This document shows positions 34,644-43,257 of a DNA stretch of 47,627 nucleotides, in pieces. The notes under the pieces are model-generated. The model did not search any database. It was not told the DNA's origin and saw only the letters and a program-made list of their open reading frames with translations. The position numbers and the translations under genes are program-made. The DNA lies in assembly GCA_964556005.1 (NCBI GenBank), contig CAZKUR010000026.1, positions 1 to 47,627 on the forward strand. Direction: 5' to 3'. Position 1 is the stretch's first letter, and every line of letters starts with the position of its first letter. This DNA is from CAZKUR01 sp964556005. GTDB lineage: Bacteria; Bacteroidota; Ignavibacteria; Ignavibacteriales; Ignavibacteriaceae.

Positions 34644-34933
34644 TTTTTCTCACCGGTTTTAAAATTGTTGGAAATATTGTAAAGGTATAGGCATAAGATA
34701 AATGTAAAATGTAATTGTATATTGTGTGCAGTAAGTAGAATGTGGTATAGTTTCCGCGATAAAGAATTGATTCGAGAATTAAGTATTGAGTATCGAGTAT
34801 CGAGTGACCATCATCTAGTATCGAGTATCGAACATCCGGTAACGAGCATCGAGCATTTGCAATATAATTATTCTTATTTATGATAAAAAAAATCCCTTTA
34901 TAATTTAAAATAAACCAGATACAATTCGCAGCC
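34644..34933. other. Intergenic region with heptamer repeats, pstB-phoU gap
   Basis: About 290 bp without a credible gene. The core is the 7-bp tandem repeat at 34784-34860. Sequence from about 34700 also falls loosely in the same 7-base register (aaatgta twice). No clear terminator or promoter is seen for phoU. Confidence 0.5.
34784..34860. repeat. Degenerate heptanucleotide tandem repeat (TATCGAG type)
   Basis: Eleven 7-bp units run in one unbroken register. tatcgag appears at 34791, 34798 and 34819, with variants tattgag (34784), tatcgaa (34826), taacgag (34840) and catcgag (34847). Units at 34805, 34833 and 34854 are more degenerate but keep the phase. It lies in the pstB-phoU gap. Confidence 0.75.
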
Positions 34934-35743
34934 TTACCCGAACCTTCCCGTAATATAATCTTCTGTTTGTTTTTTATCGGGCGCAGTAAACATTTTTTTT
35001 GTATCTGAAAATTCGACAAGTTCGCCCATATAAAAAAATGCAGTATAATCGCTGACCCGCGCGGCCTGCTGCATATTATGGGTTACTATTACAATAGTAA
35101 AATCTTTTTTAAGTTCAAAAATCAATTCCTCAATTTTTGCAGTAGAAATCGGATCAAGTGCGCTCGCAGGTTCGTCCATAAGAATTACTTCAGGATTTAT
35201 AGCAATTGTGCGTGCAATACAAAGCCGCTGCTGCTGACCGCCGGAAATATTTGCACCGGAATCATTTAAATTGTCTTTCACTTCATCCCAAAGTGCAGCC
35301 TGCTTTAAGCTTCTTTCAACAATTTCAGTTAATGCTTTCTTGTTTCTGAAACCGTTCAGCTTTAATCCGGCAACTACATTATTAAAAATTGACATTGTAG
35401 GAAATGGATTAGGTTTCTGAAAAACCATTCCGACTTTTCGTCTTAAATAAACAGGGTCAAGCTTCATTATGTCTTCATCATCAAGCAAGATTTGGCCTGT
35501 AATTGTCCCGCCTACAACTTCGTGCATCCTGTTTATGCTTCTTAAAAATGTAGATTTACCGCAGCCGGAAGGCCCGATTATCGCCACAACTTTTTTCTCC
35601 GGGATCTCAAGCGATATATTTTTGATGATTTTGGCTTTCCCAAAGTATGAACATAAATCTGCTACTAAAATTTTATTAGCCATTTTTTTCTGAATTTTTT
35701 CCTCGACAATTGCCGGAGTTTCAATTTGTTCATTAATTTTCAT
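34934..35743 (-). CDS. pstB: Phosphate ABC transporter ATPase PstB
   Basis: A 269-residue ATPase that powers high-affinity phosphate uptake through PstC-PstA. Walker A is GPSGCGKST (57-65), the signature ISGGQQQ (166-172), and Walker B with the D-loop LMDEPASALDP (188-198). SINRMHE just after Walker A is typical of PstB. Two starts are possible: the ATG at 35743 or an internal ATG at 35683 (MANKILVADL), which would give the usual short N-terminus; neither has a good ribosome binding site. It follows pstA by 11 bp. Confidence 0.97.
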   Translation of the reverse strand: MKINEQIETPAIVEEKIQKKMANKILVADLCSYFGKAKIIKNISLEIPEKKVVAIIGPSGCGKSTFLRSINRMHEVVGGTITGQILLDDEDIMKLDPVYLRRKVGMVFQKPNPFPTMSIFNNVVAGLKLNGFRNKKALTEIVERSLKQAALWDEVKDNLNDSGANISGGQQQRLCIARTIAINPEVILMDEPASALDPISTAKIEELIFELKKDFTIVIVTHNMQQAARVSDYTAFFYMGELVEFSDTKKMFTAPDKKQTEDYITGRFG

Positions 35744-35754
35744 TACTATTTCGA

Positions 35755-36609
35755 TTACGTCTTATATTTTGAACGAGTTATAATCCTAAATATCAAACTA
35801 AATACAGAAATTAAAAGAATAAGAACTAAAGCCGCCGTCCAAGCTTGATCATTCCAATCTTTATAAGGAGAGGACGCATATTGATAAATATACACCGTTA
35901 GCGATGCTATTGGTTGAAAAACATTTGTTGACCAGAACCTATTATCAAGTGCAGTAAACAAAAGCGGGGCGGTTTCTCCCGCTGCTCGTGCAAGCCCTAA
36001 AAGGATTCCGGTTGCGATACCTTTCCATGCTGTTTTTAAAACTATTAATATTGAGGTTTTCCATTTAGGTATTCCTAAAGCTAAGCCTGCTTCCCTGTAC
36101 GAATGAGGTACAAGCTTAATCATTTCCTCTGTTGTGCGGGTAATTGTCGGTATCATTAAAATAGCTAAAGCCACTCCTCCTGCAAGGGCTGAAAAATGTT
36201 TCATCGGGATGACAACCAATGTATATGCAACAACACCGACCACAATCGAAGGCACTCCGCTTAAAACATCCGTTAAAAAACGAACTGTCGCACCGAATTT
36301 ATTTTTGCCGAATTCCGAAAGATATGTACCGGATAATATTCCAACCGGGATTCCAATAGCACCGCCGATACCGATTAGTATTAAAGTACCAACTATAGCA
36401 TTGACCATCCCTCCTCCCGGTTCTCCAACAGGTGTCGGCAGCTTAGTAAAGAAATTAATATTTAAATAAGCTATACCTTTGGATATTGTATAATAAAAAA
36501 TCAGAACCAGGGGAATTATAGTAACTAAAGCGGAAATTAGCGAAAGAGAAAGCATAACCACATTTGTAGCTTTTCTCCTGTAAAACGTAAACTTATTATA
36601 CTTTTTCAT
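35755..36609 (-). CDS. pstA: Phosphate ABC transporter permease PstA
   Basis: A 284-residue inner-membrane permease with about six helices. The cytoplasmic EAA-type loop, REAGLALGIPKWKTSILIVL, contacts PstB, and LLGLARAAGETAPLLFTAL is a PstA hallmark. Its ATG overlaps the pstC stop as ATGA, indicating coupled translation of the two permease halves. It forms the channel with PstC. Confidence 0.96.
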   Translation of the reverse strand: MKKYNKFTFYRRKATNVVMLSLSLISALVTIIPLVLIFYYTISKGIAYLNINFFTKLPTPVGEPGGGMVNAIVGTLILIGIGGAIGIPVGILSGTYLSEFGKNKFGATVRFLTDVLSGVPSIVVGVVAYTLVVIPMKHFSALAGGVALAILMIPTITRTTEEMIKLVPHSYREAGLALGIPKWKTSILIVLKTAWKGIATGILLGLARAAGETAPLLFTALDNRFWSTNVFQPIASLTVYIYQYASSPYKDWNDQAWTAALVLILLISVFSLIFRIITRSKYKT

Positions 36610-37607
36610 TTTTTCATCCTGTGTTCAACTCCCCAGACCAGCAAATGTGCAAAAATGTTTATTATAATTGTTATAACAAATAGTATCAGAGCAAGTTCAA
36701 TTAATGCACTCAAATATAAATTCGATGTAGCCTCCGTAAATTCGTTTGCAATTGTGCTTGCCATCGTAGTAGCCGGGTTTAAAATCGATGCCGAAATTTC
36801 CGGACGGTTTCCAATTACCATAGTTACAGCCATAGTTTCGCCCACTGCCCTGCCGAAACCTAAAATAATTGCCCCAAGCAATCCTGACCTTGCATTACTC
36901 AAAACAATTTTAGTAACTTCCCATTTTGTCGCTCCTAATGCATATGCAGCTTCTCTTTGAGTGTTTGGTACGGATTTTAAAACATCACGCGAAATTGAAG
37001 ATATAATCGGCAGCACCATTATAGATAAAATTATACCAGCCGCAAGCATTCCAAAACCGTAAGGCGCTCCTTGAAAAAACGGTGAGTTGGGAAATTCATT
37101 TTGCAGAAAAGGCTCTACTACATTACGAAGCCAGGGCACTAAAACAAATATTCCCCAAAGACCGTAAATAACACTTGGAATTCCGGCTAATAATTCCGTT
37201 AAAAATGATAAAGGTTTTTCGAGCCATCCGGGGGCAAGTTCTGCTAAAAAAACCGCTACGCTTATGCCCAACGGTATTGAAATTAATAACCCGATAAATG
37301 ATGAAGCCAAAGTTCCGAAAATCATTGGCAGTGCACCGAACACTTCCGAATACGGGTTCCAGGTTGTCGATGTTAAATAACCCCAACCGAATTTTCTTAT
37401 AGCAAGTACCGAATGGGAATACATTTCCCATCCCATAAAAAGAACAAGAATAAAGACCAACACCGCAAAAAACAGTGTCAGTCTTTCAAAAATTATATCG
37501 CCCGGGTTGTTATTTCCTAATATTTTATATAAGAATGTTGAATTTTTCTTTTCTTTATTCTTCTTAAAATATTCCTGAATTTTTTCGAACGATTCGCTGT
37601 CTTTCAA
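36606..37607 (-). CDS. pstC: Phosphate ABC transporter permease PstC
   Basis: A 333-residue inner-membrane permease. A cytoplasmic N-terminal tail (about 1-40, rich in Lys) precedes the helices. The EAA loop reads REAAYALGATKWEVTKIVL, and LGFGRAVGETMAVTMVIGN is the PstC signature. The start is a TTG at 37605-37607 with GGTAG upstream. It follows pstS by 25 bp and overlaps pstA by 4 bases. Confidence 0.96.
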   Translation of the reverse strand: MKDSESFEKIQEYFKKNKEKKNSTFLYKILGNNNPGDIIFERLTLFFAVLVFILVLFMGWEMYSHSVLAIRKFGWGYLTSTTWNPYSEVFGALPMIFGTLASSFIGLLISIPLGISVAVFLAELAPGWLEKPLSFLTELLAGIPSVIYGLWGIFVLVPWLRNVVEPFLQNEFPNSPFFQGAPYGFGMLAAGIILSIMVLPIISSISRDVLKSVPNTQREAAYALGATKWEVTKIVLSNARSGLLGAIILGFGRAVGETMAVTMVIGNRPEISASILNPATTMASTIANEFTEATSNLYLSALIELALILFVITIIINIFAHLLVWGVEHRMKK

Positions 37608-37632
37608 AATTTCTACCGGGTTATTCCGTAAA

Positions 37633-38676
37633 TTATATAGGTTTTCCGTTACTAGTTATTAAATTTATTTTTTCAAGGTCAAGCTTCTGAACAGAACTCG
37701 GAAGCGGTGCATAATAAAGACTCGTTGCATCTGCCTGTCCTTTTGTAACTGCCCATTTCAGGAACTTGACAAGTGCCTGTGCATGTGATTTATTTTTAAT
37801 ATCTTTTGGGACAACCACCCATGAGAATCCGCAGATCGGATAAGAATTTTTACCTTCTGAATTTGTAATAACCGCACGTAAGTCTTTCGGCATATTCTTA
37901 GAAGCTCCTGCAGCCGCATCGGAAACAGTGTTAAAATTAACATCGACAAAATTTCCGGCTTTATTTTTCATTTCACAATAAGGCAGGTTATTTTGTTTCG
38001 CATAAGCCAATTCAATATAACCAATGGCGCCTGGAGTTTGAGCGATAATTCCCGCAACTCCTTCTGTTCCTTTTGCGCCAAGCCCGACAGGCCAATTGAC
38101 GGATGTGCTGTTGCCGCATTTTTTTGCCCATTCAGGACTTACTTTTGTTAAATAACTTGTAAATATAAAAGTTGTACCGCTTCCTTCGGAACGGTGTGCT
38201 ACAATAATTGCTTTGTTTGGAAGTTTTTTGTCGGGATTCATTTTTACCAATTTAGGATCATTCCACTTGGTAATTTTGCCGAGATAAATATCCGCAAGGG
38301 TTGTTCCATCGAGTTTAATTCCGTTTCCAACAGAAGGAAGATTATATGTAATAGCTACACCGCCCATTATAATGGGAATATGCAGCACATCTGTTCCTCT
38401 TTTTTGCTTAAATGCATTCATTTGCTCTTCAGTCAAAGGAGCATCGGAAGCACCAAAATCGACCGTACCTTCGGTAACCTGGCGAATTCCACCACCGCTG
38501 CCGATAGATGCATAATTTATCTGAATACCTGTCATTTTATTGTATGTGTCAAACCATTTGGAAAAAATAGGATAATCAAACGTAGATCCTGCTCCGGTCA
38601 ATTTAACCTGTGCAAGAGATATTCCTGTTAGAACTCCTAAAAAGAGAACCAAAATTGTTACGAATTTAGCTTTCAT
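37633..38676 (-). CDS. pstS: Periplasmic phosphate-binding protein PstS
   Basis: A 347-residue binding protein that hands phosphate to PstC-PstA. The signal peptide covers 1-22 (ending ISLAQ). Ligand-contact motifs are GAGSTFDYPIFSKWF, GSGGGIRQVTEGTVDFGASD and HRSEGSGTTFIFTSYL, all characteristic. No lipobox is present, so it is probably a soluble periplasmic protein. AAGGTG nine bases upstream supports the start. A Pho-box-like triple repeat lies 37-65 bp ahead, suggesting induction under phosphate starvation. Confidence 0.97.
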   Translation of the reverse strand: MKAKFVTILVLFLGVLTGISLAQVKLTGAGSTFDYPIFSKWFDTYNKMTGIQINYASIGSGGGIRQVTEGTVDFGASDAPLTEEQMNAFKQKRGTDVLHIPIIMGGVAITYNLPSVGNGIKLDGTTLADIYLGKITKWNDPKLVKMNPDKKLPNKAIIVAHRSEGSGTTFIFTSYLTKVSPEWAKKCGNSTSVNWPVGLGAKGTEGVAGIIAQTPGAIGYIELAYAKQNNLPYCEMKNKAGNFVDVNFNTVSDAAAGASKNMPKDLRAVITNSEGKNSYPICGFSWVVVPKDIKNKSHAQALVKFLKWAVTKGQADATSLYYAPLPSSVQKLDLEKINLITSNGKPI

Positions 38677-38713
38677 AATATAGCACCTTTAGTTTTAATA
38701 AATTAGAATATAA

Positions 38714-38741
38714 TGTTAAAAAATTGTTAATTTTTTGTTTA
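38714..38741 (-). promoter_or_regulatory. Pho-box-like triple direct repeat upstream of pstS
   Basis: On the coding strand TAAACA, TTAACA and TTAACA occur at an exact 11-bp period (plus-strand starts 38736, 38725 and 38714). Six-base TTAACA-like repeats spaced by 5 bp are the form of Pho boxes bound by PhoP/PhoB-type regulators. AT-rich -10-like sequence (TATATT or TAATTT) follows within 15 bp. The position between the porin stop and the pstS ATG fits a separate pstS promoter. Confidence 0.65.
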
Positions 38742-38743
38742 CT

Positions 38744-39802
38744 TTAAAATACCCAGTAAAAAGATACCTTCGGGGTCACATCACTCTTATCTCCATTATT
38801 TGAAGGAGTAGCCTGATGGGAGAGAACTTCAACATTAGGAGTTACACTAACATTTTTTATTGGGTTAAATTGAATACCTGCAAGTATTAACGATGTTCCG
38901 TCATTGTCTTTATTAGTATTCGGATCGACGGTATCAAAACGCCCAACTAACTGAACTTTTTCGCTCAGATTTGCATAGGCCCAAATGGAGATACCGAAAC
39001 CACTTTGAGTTTGTAAAGCTGAGGTAGCATTAGCAGCGTAGTTGTTTTGTTGGGATTTTGTGAAAGCCTCAAGTCCGATCGAAAAACTTCCTTTTTGCCT
39101 GAAATTTATAAATGCTGCCCCAACAAAAGCGCTATTAGACTTCATAGTGCTGTCAACAGGATCCTGAATTTGCGGTGCAGATGCATAATCACCGTAAAGA
39201 GTAATTAATAAATTTGAAGAAGGATTGAATTCAAGCAAACCATAATATCTTTTATATTTGTTTGCTTCAGGACTATTGCCGGAATTGTTACCTAATTTTA
39301 TCCAATATTTAACCGTTCCGCCTTCATCGAATCTACCTTTTAAGTCGATGCCCATATCTCTAGAACCGACTATGTGATTAAAATCCATAATGGTCTTTTC
39401 GAGGTAGCGATGTCCCCAGGCGCCTTCGGAAACATCGTAAGCCGGGGTTGGAGAAATACCGAAAATAAGATCGGAACCGGAAAATACATTATGCCATTTC
39501 AACCAGGCATCTTTAACCAAAACACCAAATTCATTTTTTCCTCCGCCACTTCCGATTTGATCAGTTTCCAGACGAAATCTTGAAGAAAAATTATCGGATA
39601 ATCCGAAATCTCCTGTAAAATAAACTCTATTTATCCGGACACCGTTAATGTCTTTGTTTGCGTGATTGAAAGCACTGGCATTATAGAAAAAATCTCCAAA
39701 TGTTAGTCCGTGAATTTTAACTGTTGGATAATCGGATTTCTCCTGCGCAAAACTGCTTCCGAATAGGAGAACTGCTAAAAAAAGGTACGACAAATTTTTC
39801 AT
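38744..39802 (-). CDS. Outer-membrane porin, probably phosphate-linked
   Basis: A 352-residue protein with a signal peptide (1-19, ending SFAQ) and a 16-18-strand porin pattern ending in the aromatic VSFYWVF typical of outer-membrane barrels. GVRINRVYFTGDFGLSDNFS and SGSDLIFGISPTPAYDVSEG resemble the phosphate-selective porin O/P group in layout. A role in phosphate entry is inferred from its place directly ahead of pstS-pstC-pstA-pstB-phoU on the same strand. A weak Pho-box-like pair lies about 130 bp upstream. It could also be a general porin. Confidence 0.75.
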   Translation of the reverse strand: MKNLSYLFLAVLLFGSSFAQEKSDYPTVKIHGLTFGDFFYNASAFNHANKDINGVRINRVYFTGDFGLSDNFSSRFRLETDQIGSGGGKNEFGVLVKDAWLKWHNVFSGSDLIFGISPTPAYDVSEGAWGHRYLEKTIMDFNHIVGSRDMGIDLKGRFDEGGTVKYWIKLGNNSGNSPEANKYKRYYGLLEFNPSSNLLITLYGDYASAPQIQDPVDSTMKSNSAFVGAAFINFRQKGSFSIGLEAFTKSQQNNYAANATSALQTQSGFGISIWAYANLSEKVQLVGRFDTVDPNTNKDNDGTSLILAGIQFNPIKNVSVTPNVEVLSHQATPSNNGDKSDVTPKVSFYWVF

Positions 39803-39919
39803 GTTTAGAGAACCTATAAATGTTTTTAAATAGTGAATTATTCAGTGAAGTCTAATTGAAAAAAATAATTTCGACTGGTATAAAGTTAACTTTTGGGAGG
39901 GCGTTAAATATTAAGGCAA

Positions 39920-39947
39920 TTTTATTTTAGTATTACCAAATTGTTAA
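39920..39947 (-). promoter_or_regulatory. Weak Pho-box-like repeat upstream of the porin gene
   Basis: On the plus strand TGTTAA (39942-39947) and TATTAC (39931-39936) are 11 bp apart, with a poorer third unit TTTTAT at 39920. Same orientation and period as at pstS, but fewer matches. Confidence 0.25.
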
Positions 39948-39995
39948 GAGCTTTGAATTTTGACTAATTTAAATTTTCAAACGAAAATTAAAATT

Positions 39996-41333
39996 TTACG
40001 GGCCGAAATTTAAAGGAAAAACAAACTCTACTCTTGGCTCAATTCTCTTTTGAGGATTATAACCAATTATATCATCATTAGCATTTCTAACAGGAGCAAA
40101 CGTCCAGATGTAATACATAGAAACTATTATATACGGAATAGGTTTATATCCCACCGCACTGTAAAGATATGATTTATCATCAAGCTTAAATATTTCGGAT
40201 TCCGATCCCATACCGATTTTATCATAACCAGCTCTTAAAACAAACGGTGTTCCTTCAGGCTCGATTGAAGTACCAAGATGAAGAATTCCGCTGTTGGGAG
40301 TTTTGTCAAGCCTCTGGTAACTTCCTAATACAGAAAACAAGTTTGCAACATTTACAGTTAATTCACCATAGTAACCGTTGTCCGGGTGATTCAATGTATC
40401 TAATTCCATAATTTTACTTCTAAACGGGTTAGCGTTAAATCTTTCAATTTCATAAAATGAATTGAAATATGAAGCGATATACTGTTTCCCGTTAAATCTC
40501 CTTTCAAGCTTTGCAGATGCGCTGACCAAACCGAGTGTATTAAAATCCATAATAACACCAGTAGCAATACCGCCGCCGAAATTAATTATCTTTGTAAAAT
40601 CAGTGTAAACAGTTGTATTAAAAATACCGGTTCTTACAATTGGAAAACCAACATCAAGTCCAATGATATTTATTGCCCCATGATCTTGAGTGACATTAAA
40701 TTGATTTTGTATTGGATCATAGGTTCCGTTTAATATTCCTGCGTTGCTATCAAAATCACCGGCATAAGAAGCTCCGACTTCCATCCCGCCTATTATTGGA
40801 ATTAATCCCGCTTCTGAAAATTGCAGCGGACGAAAATATCCTCTAAACCCAACAACGCCTGCCTCTGCAAACCGGCTGTAAATAGATTCGAAGCCAAATT
40901 TGCCGAAATCAATATCCATAACTAAACCGATTTTCCGGTTGTCAATACTCGGACTGTTGTTATACAAATACATTATGCTTCCATGACCTAAAGTATAATA
41001 ATCCAGAGCACCGAGCTTTATGAAAACAGGGTCATGTTTTACACCATATCGCACATAACGAATGATGCTGAGGTAATCCGAGAATTCATTAAAATCTTCT
41101 TTTCTTAAATTTCCTTGTTGGTCTACATCCAACCGCAAATCAAGGCCGACGCCGAAATTAGCGAACGATACTTCGGGCGTAAAATGAAAAGTGTAATACG
41201 GCGTACCGTTGATCCAATTTAATCCGAGCCCACCTGATACCTGGCCCTGCCCGTCTCTTGGGTATTGGTTAAATTGAGCGAATATACCAATAGGAAATAA
41301 AAAAGTAAGGAGCAGTAAAATATATTTTTTCAT
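39996..41333 (-). CDS. Outer-membrane beta-barrel protein of unknown function
   Basis: A 445-residue protein with a signal peptide (1-19, ending IFAQ) and a body of alternating beta segments, for example VSFANFGVGLDLRLDVDQQG, YIASYFNSFYEIERF, ELTVNVANLFSVLGSYQRL and PYIIVSMYYIWTF. The C-terminus, RIEPRVEFVFPLNFGP, fits a barrel. I recognise no family. AAGG upstream of the ATG supports the start. It precedes the porin-pst genes by about 190 bp on the same strand but may be a separate unit. Confidence 0.7.
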   Translation of the reverse strand: MKKYILLLLTFLFPIGIFAQFNQYPRDGQGQVSGGLGLNWINGTPYYTFHFTPEVSFANFGVGLDLRLDVDQQGNLRKEDFNEFSDYLSIIRYVRYGVKHDPVFIKLGALDYYTLGHGSIMYLYNNSPSIDNRKIGLVMDIDFGKFGFESIYSRFAEAGVVGFRGYFRPLQFSEAGLIPIIGGMEVGASYAGDFDSNAGILNGTYDPIQNQFNVTQDHGAINIIGLDVGFPIVRTGIFNTTVYTDFTKIINFGGGIATGVIMDFNTLGLVSASAKLERRFNGKQYIASYFNSFYEIERFNANPFRSKIMELDTLNHPDNGYYGELTVNVANLFSVLGSYQRLDKTPNSGILHLGTSIEPEGTPFVLRAGYDKIGMGSESEIFKLDDKSYLYSAVGYKPIPYIIVSMYYIWTFAPVRNANDDIIGYNPQKRIEPRVEFVFPLNFGP

Positions 41334-41613
41334 TTAACTACCTTGGTTAATATTTTAATGAATTGATACTTCTAAATATACATGAGCTGTTTTAAAAAAG
41401 GTATCTTTTTTTAAAAAAGATATTCCGTAATAATATTTGAAAATTCACATATAGATTCTCTATGCTGGACACTGGATGGCGAATAAATAAATTTTTCTTG
41501 TGGACATCCTATTATCGAAAGTTTACTAAAAGATATGCCGGATAATTATAAGAATTTTTCTTATTATTAACAGATGTGTTTATTTTTAAGGAATAAATTT
41601 TCCCGAGTATAAT

Positions 41614-43257
41614 TTGAATAAACTTAACGAAATTATAGAAAAAAGATTTAAACTTATAAGCTCTATAGTTTTCATACTTCTGATTATTTATGCGTGGTTC
41701 AACAGGTTCGTTCAGGATGATGCATTTATTTCTTTCCGCTATGCTAAAAATTTTGTAAAGGGATGGGGACTTGTTTTTAATAAAGGCGAAAGAGTCGAAG
41801 GTTATACGAATTTTCTCTGGACCTTAATAATTTCAATTCCGATTAGGCTCGGAATAGCTCCGGTTTTATTTTCTTATATACTTGGAATATTATTATTTGC
41901 ACTCAGTTTATATTTTACATTCAGGATTTCAAATTTTATATTTAAATCAAAAACTCTTTCGCTGCTTACTGTTTTTCTTCTTGGTACAAACTATACTTTT
42001 AGCTGTTATGCAACCGGCGGAATGGAAACCCAGCTTCAAACTGTATTCGTGCTTATTTCATTTTTTCTCATCATTAAATTTTCGGAAAATAAAGTTTTTG
42101 GTAGTACGAAGTTATTCTTGCTTTCAATTGTATCGGCCCTTTCGATTTTAACAAGGCCTGATTCGGTTTTATTCGTCGTAATTATTTTCGCTGCATTTTA
42201 TTTCTTTCATAAAGAAAAAACACTTCCCTTTTCCAAACGGCTTAAGAATAATCTCATTTTTATCATTCCATTTTTATTAATTATTGCAATTTACTTAATC
42301 TGGAAATTGGATTATTACGGAAACATTCTTCCCAATACATATTATGTTAAAGCAGCAGGTGAAACTTCTATAATTCACGGACTAATCTATATTGGTAGAT
42401 TCATTACATCCTACTGGTTATTTCCGTTTTTAATTATTTTACTATTTTATTTCGATGACCTTTACAAAAACTCAAATTATATTATTCAACTTCTTTTTAT
42501 TACAGTTATAATCTGGATGTTATATATAATCAAAATTGGGGGAGGATTTATGGAATTCAGATTTTTTGTCCCGGTTTTACCTTTCTTATTAATTATTGTT
42601 ATTTGGATTGTTGAGAAACTATTTCATACCGAAAAATTAAAGTTTGTCTTTATTTTGATCATTTTTGCCGGCTCATTTTTTCACATGTTAACTTTCCATT
42701 ACGTATCGGGAATTGAAAGCATAACAAATTTAAAATCTCATTTAGATGATCCGGGGCAAAACTGGATTGGTGTCGGTAAGAAACTAAATCAATTATTTGC
42801 AAATGAAGATGTTAAAATTGCCGTAACTGCTGCAGGTGCCGTACCGTATTATTCCGGTCTTCCCACACTCGATATGTACGGATTAAATGATCCGAAAATC
42901 AGCAGGGAGCAGAATATTATCAGTAACAGACCGGGACATCAGAAATTAGCGCCTGTGGAATATCTGCGGAATCAAGGTGTAAATCTTCTAATAGGAGAAC
43001 CGTTCGTTGCAGAATTACCTTTTAGGGTAAATGAAATTTCCCCCAAAATGTTGGAAATTTATTTTAAATACAATATTAAAGATCTGGGAAAGCTTAATCC
43101 GAAAATTTTGGTCACTCAAATAGATGAAGAGCATTTACTGATTATGATTTATCTTAAAGATAATGTGAAAGTAGACCGGGCGATAAATCAAATGGAAATA
43201 AAGGAATTTCCTTTTTCGGAAATTACTTTCAACGCACAACGGCTAACTTCTGAGTAA
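41614..43257 (+). CDS. GT-C type membrane glycosyltransferase
   Basis: A 547-residue protein with about ten membrane helices in the first 370 residues and a soluble C-terminal part. FVQDDAFISFRYAKNF (32-47) places a double Asp in the first extracytoplasmic loop, the hallmark of GT-C enzymes that use polyprenyl-linked sugars. The following GLVFNKGERVEGYTNFLW is shared by AftB-like and related bacterial GT-C proteins. A glycosyl transfer to lipid or surface glycan is likely; the sugar and acceptor are unknown. The start is a TTG at 41614; no strong ribosome binding site is near. Its 3' end overlaps the convergent C25 gene by 29 bases. Confidence 0.82.
   Translation: MNKLNEIIEKRFKLISSIVFILLIIYAWFNRFVQDDAFISFRYAKNFVKGWGLVFNKGERVEGYTNFLWTLIISIPIRLGIAPVLFSYILGILLFALSLYFTFRISNFIFKSKTLSLLTVFLLGTNYTFSCYATGGMETQLQTVFVLISFFLIIKFSENKVFGSTKLFLLSIVSALSILTRPDSVLFVVIIFAAFYFFHKEKTLPFSKRLKNNLIFIIPFLLIIAIYLIWKLDYYGNILPNTYYVKAAGETSIIHGLIYIGRFITSYWLFPFLIILLFYFDDLYKNSNYIIQLLFITVIIWMLYIIKIGGGFMEFRFFVPVLPFLLIIVIWIVEKLFHTEKLKFVFILIIFAGSFFHMLTFHYVSGIESITNLKSHLDDPGQNWIGVGKKLNQLFANEDVKIAVTAAGAVPYYSGLPTLDMYGLNDPKISREQNIISNRPGHQKLAPVEYLRNQGVNLLIGEPFVAELPFRVNEISPKMLEIYFKYNIKDLGKLNPKILVTQIDEEHLLIMIYLKDNVKVDRAINQMEIKEFPFSEITFNAQRLTSE

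Noticed and set aside
34784..34860. CRISPR array
   Set aside because: The units are only 7 bp, contiguous and degenerate, with no spacers and no cas genes in the window.
34615..35019. 134-codon minus-strand ORF across the heptamer repeats
   Set aside because: It overlaps pstB and phoU in other frames. Its YSILDD/HSILDTQY-like residues simply translate the TATCGAG repeat.
41402..41422. AT-only hairpin (TATCTTTTTT and its complement) between divergent genes
   Set aside because: Homopolymer runs make it likely by chance, and a terminator is not expected between divergent starts.
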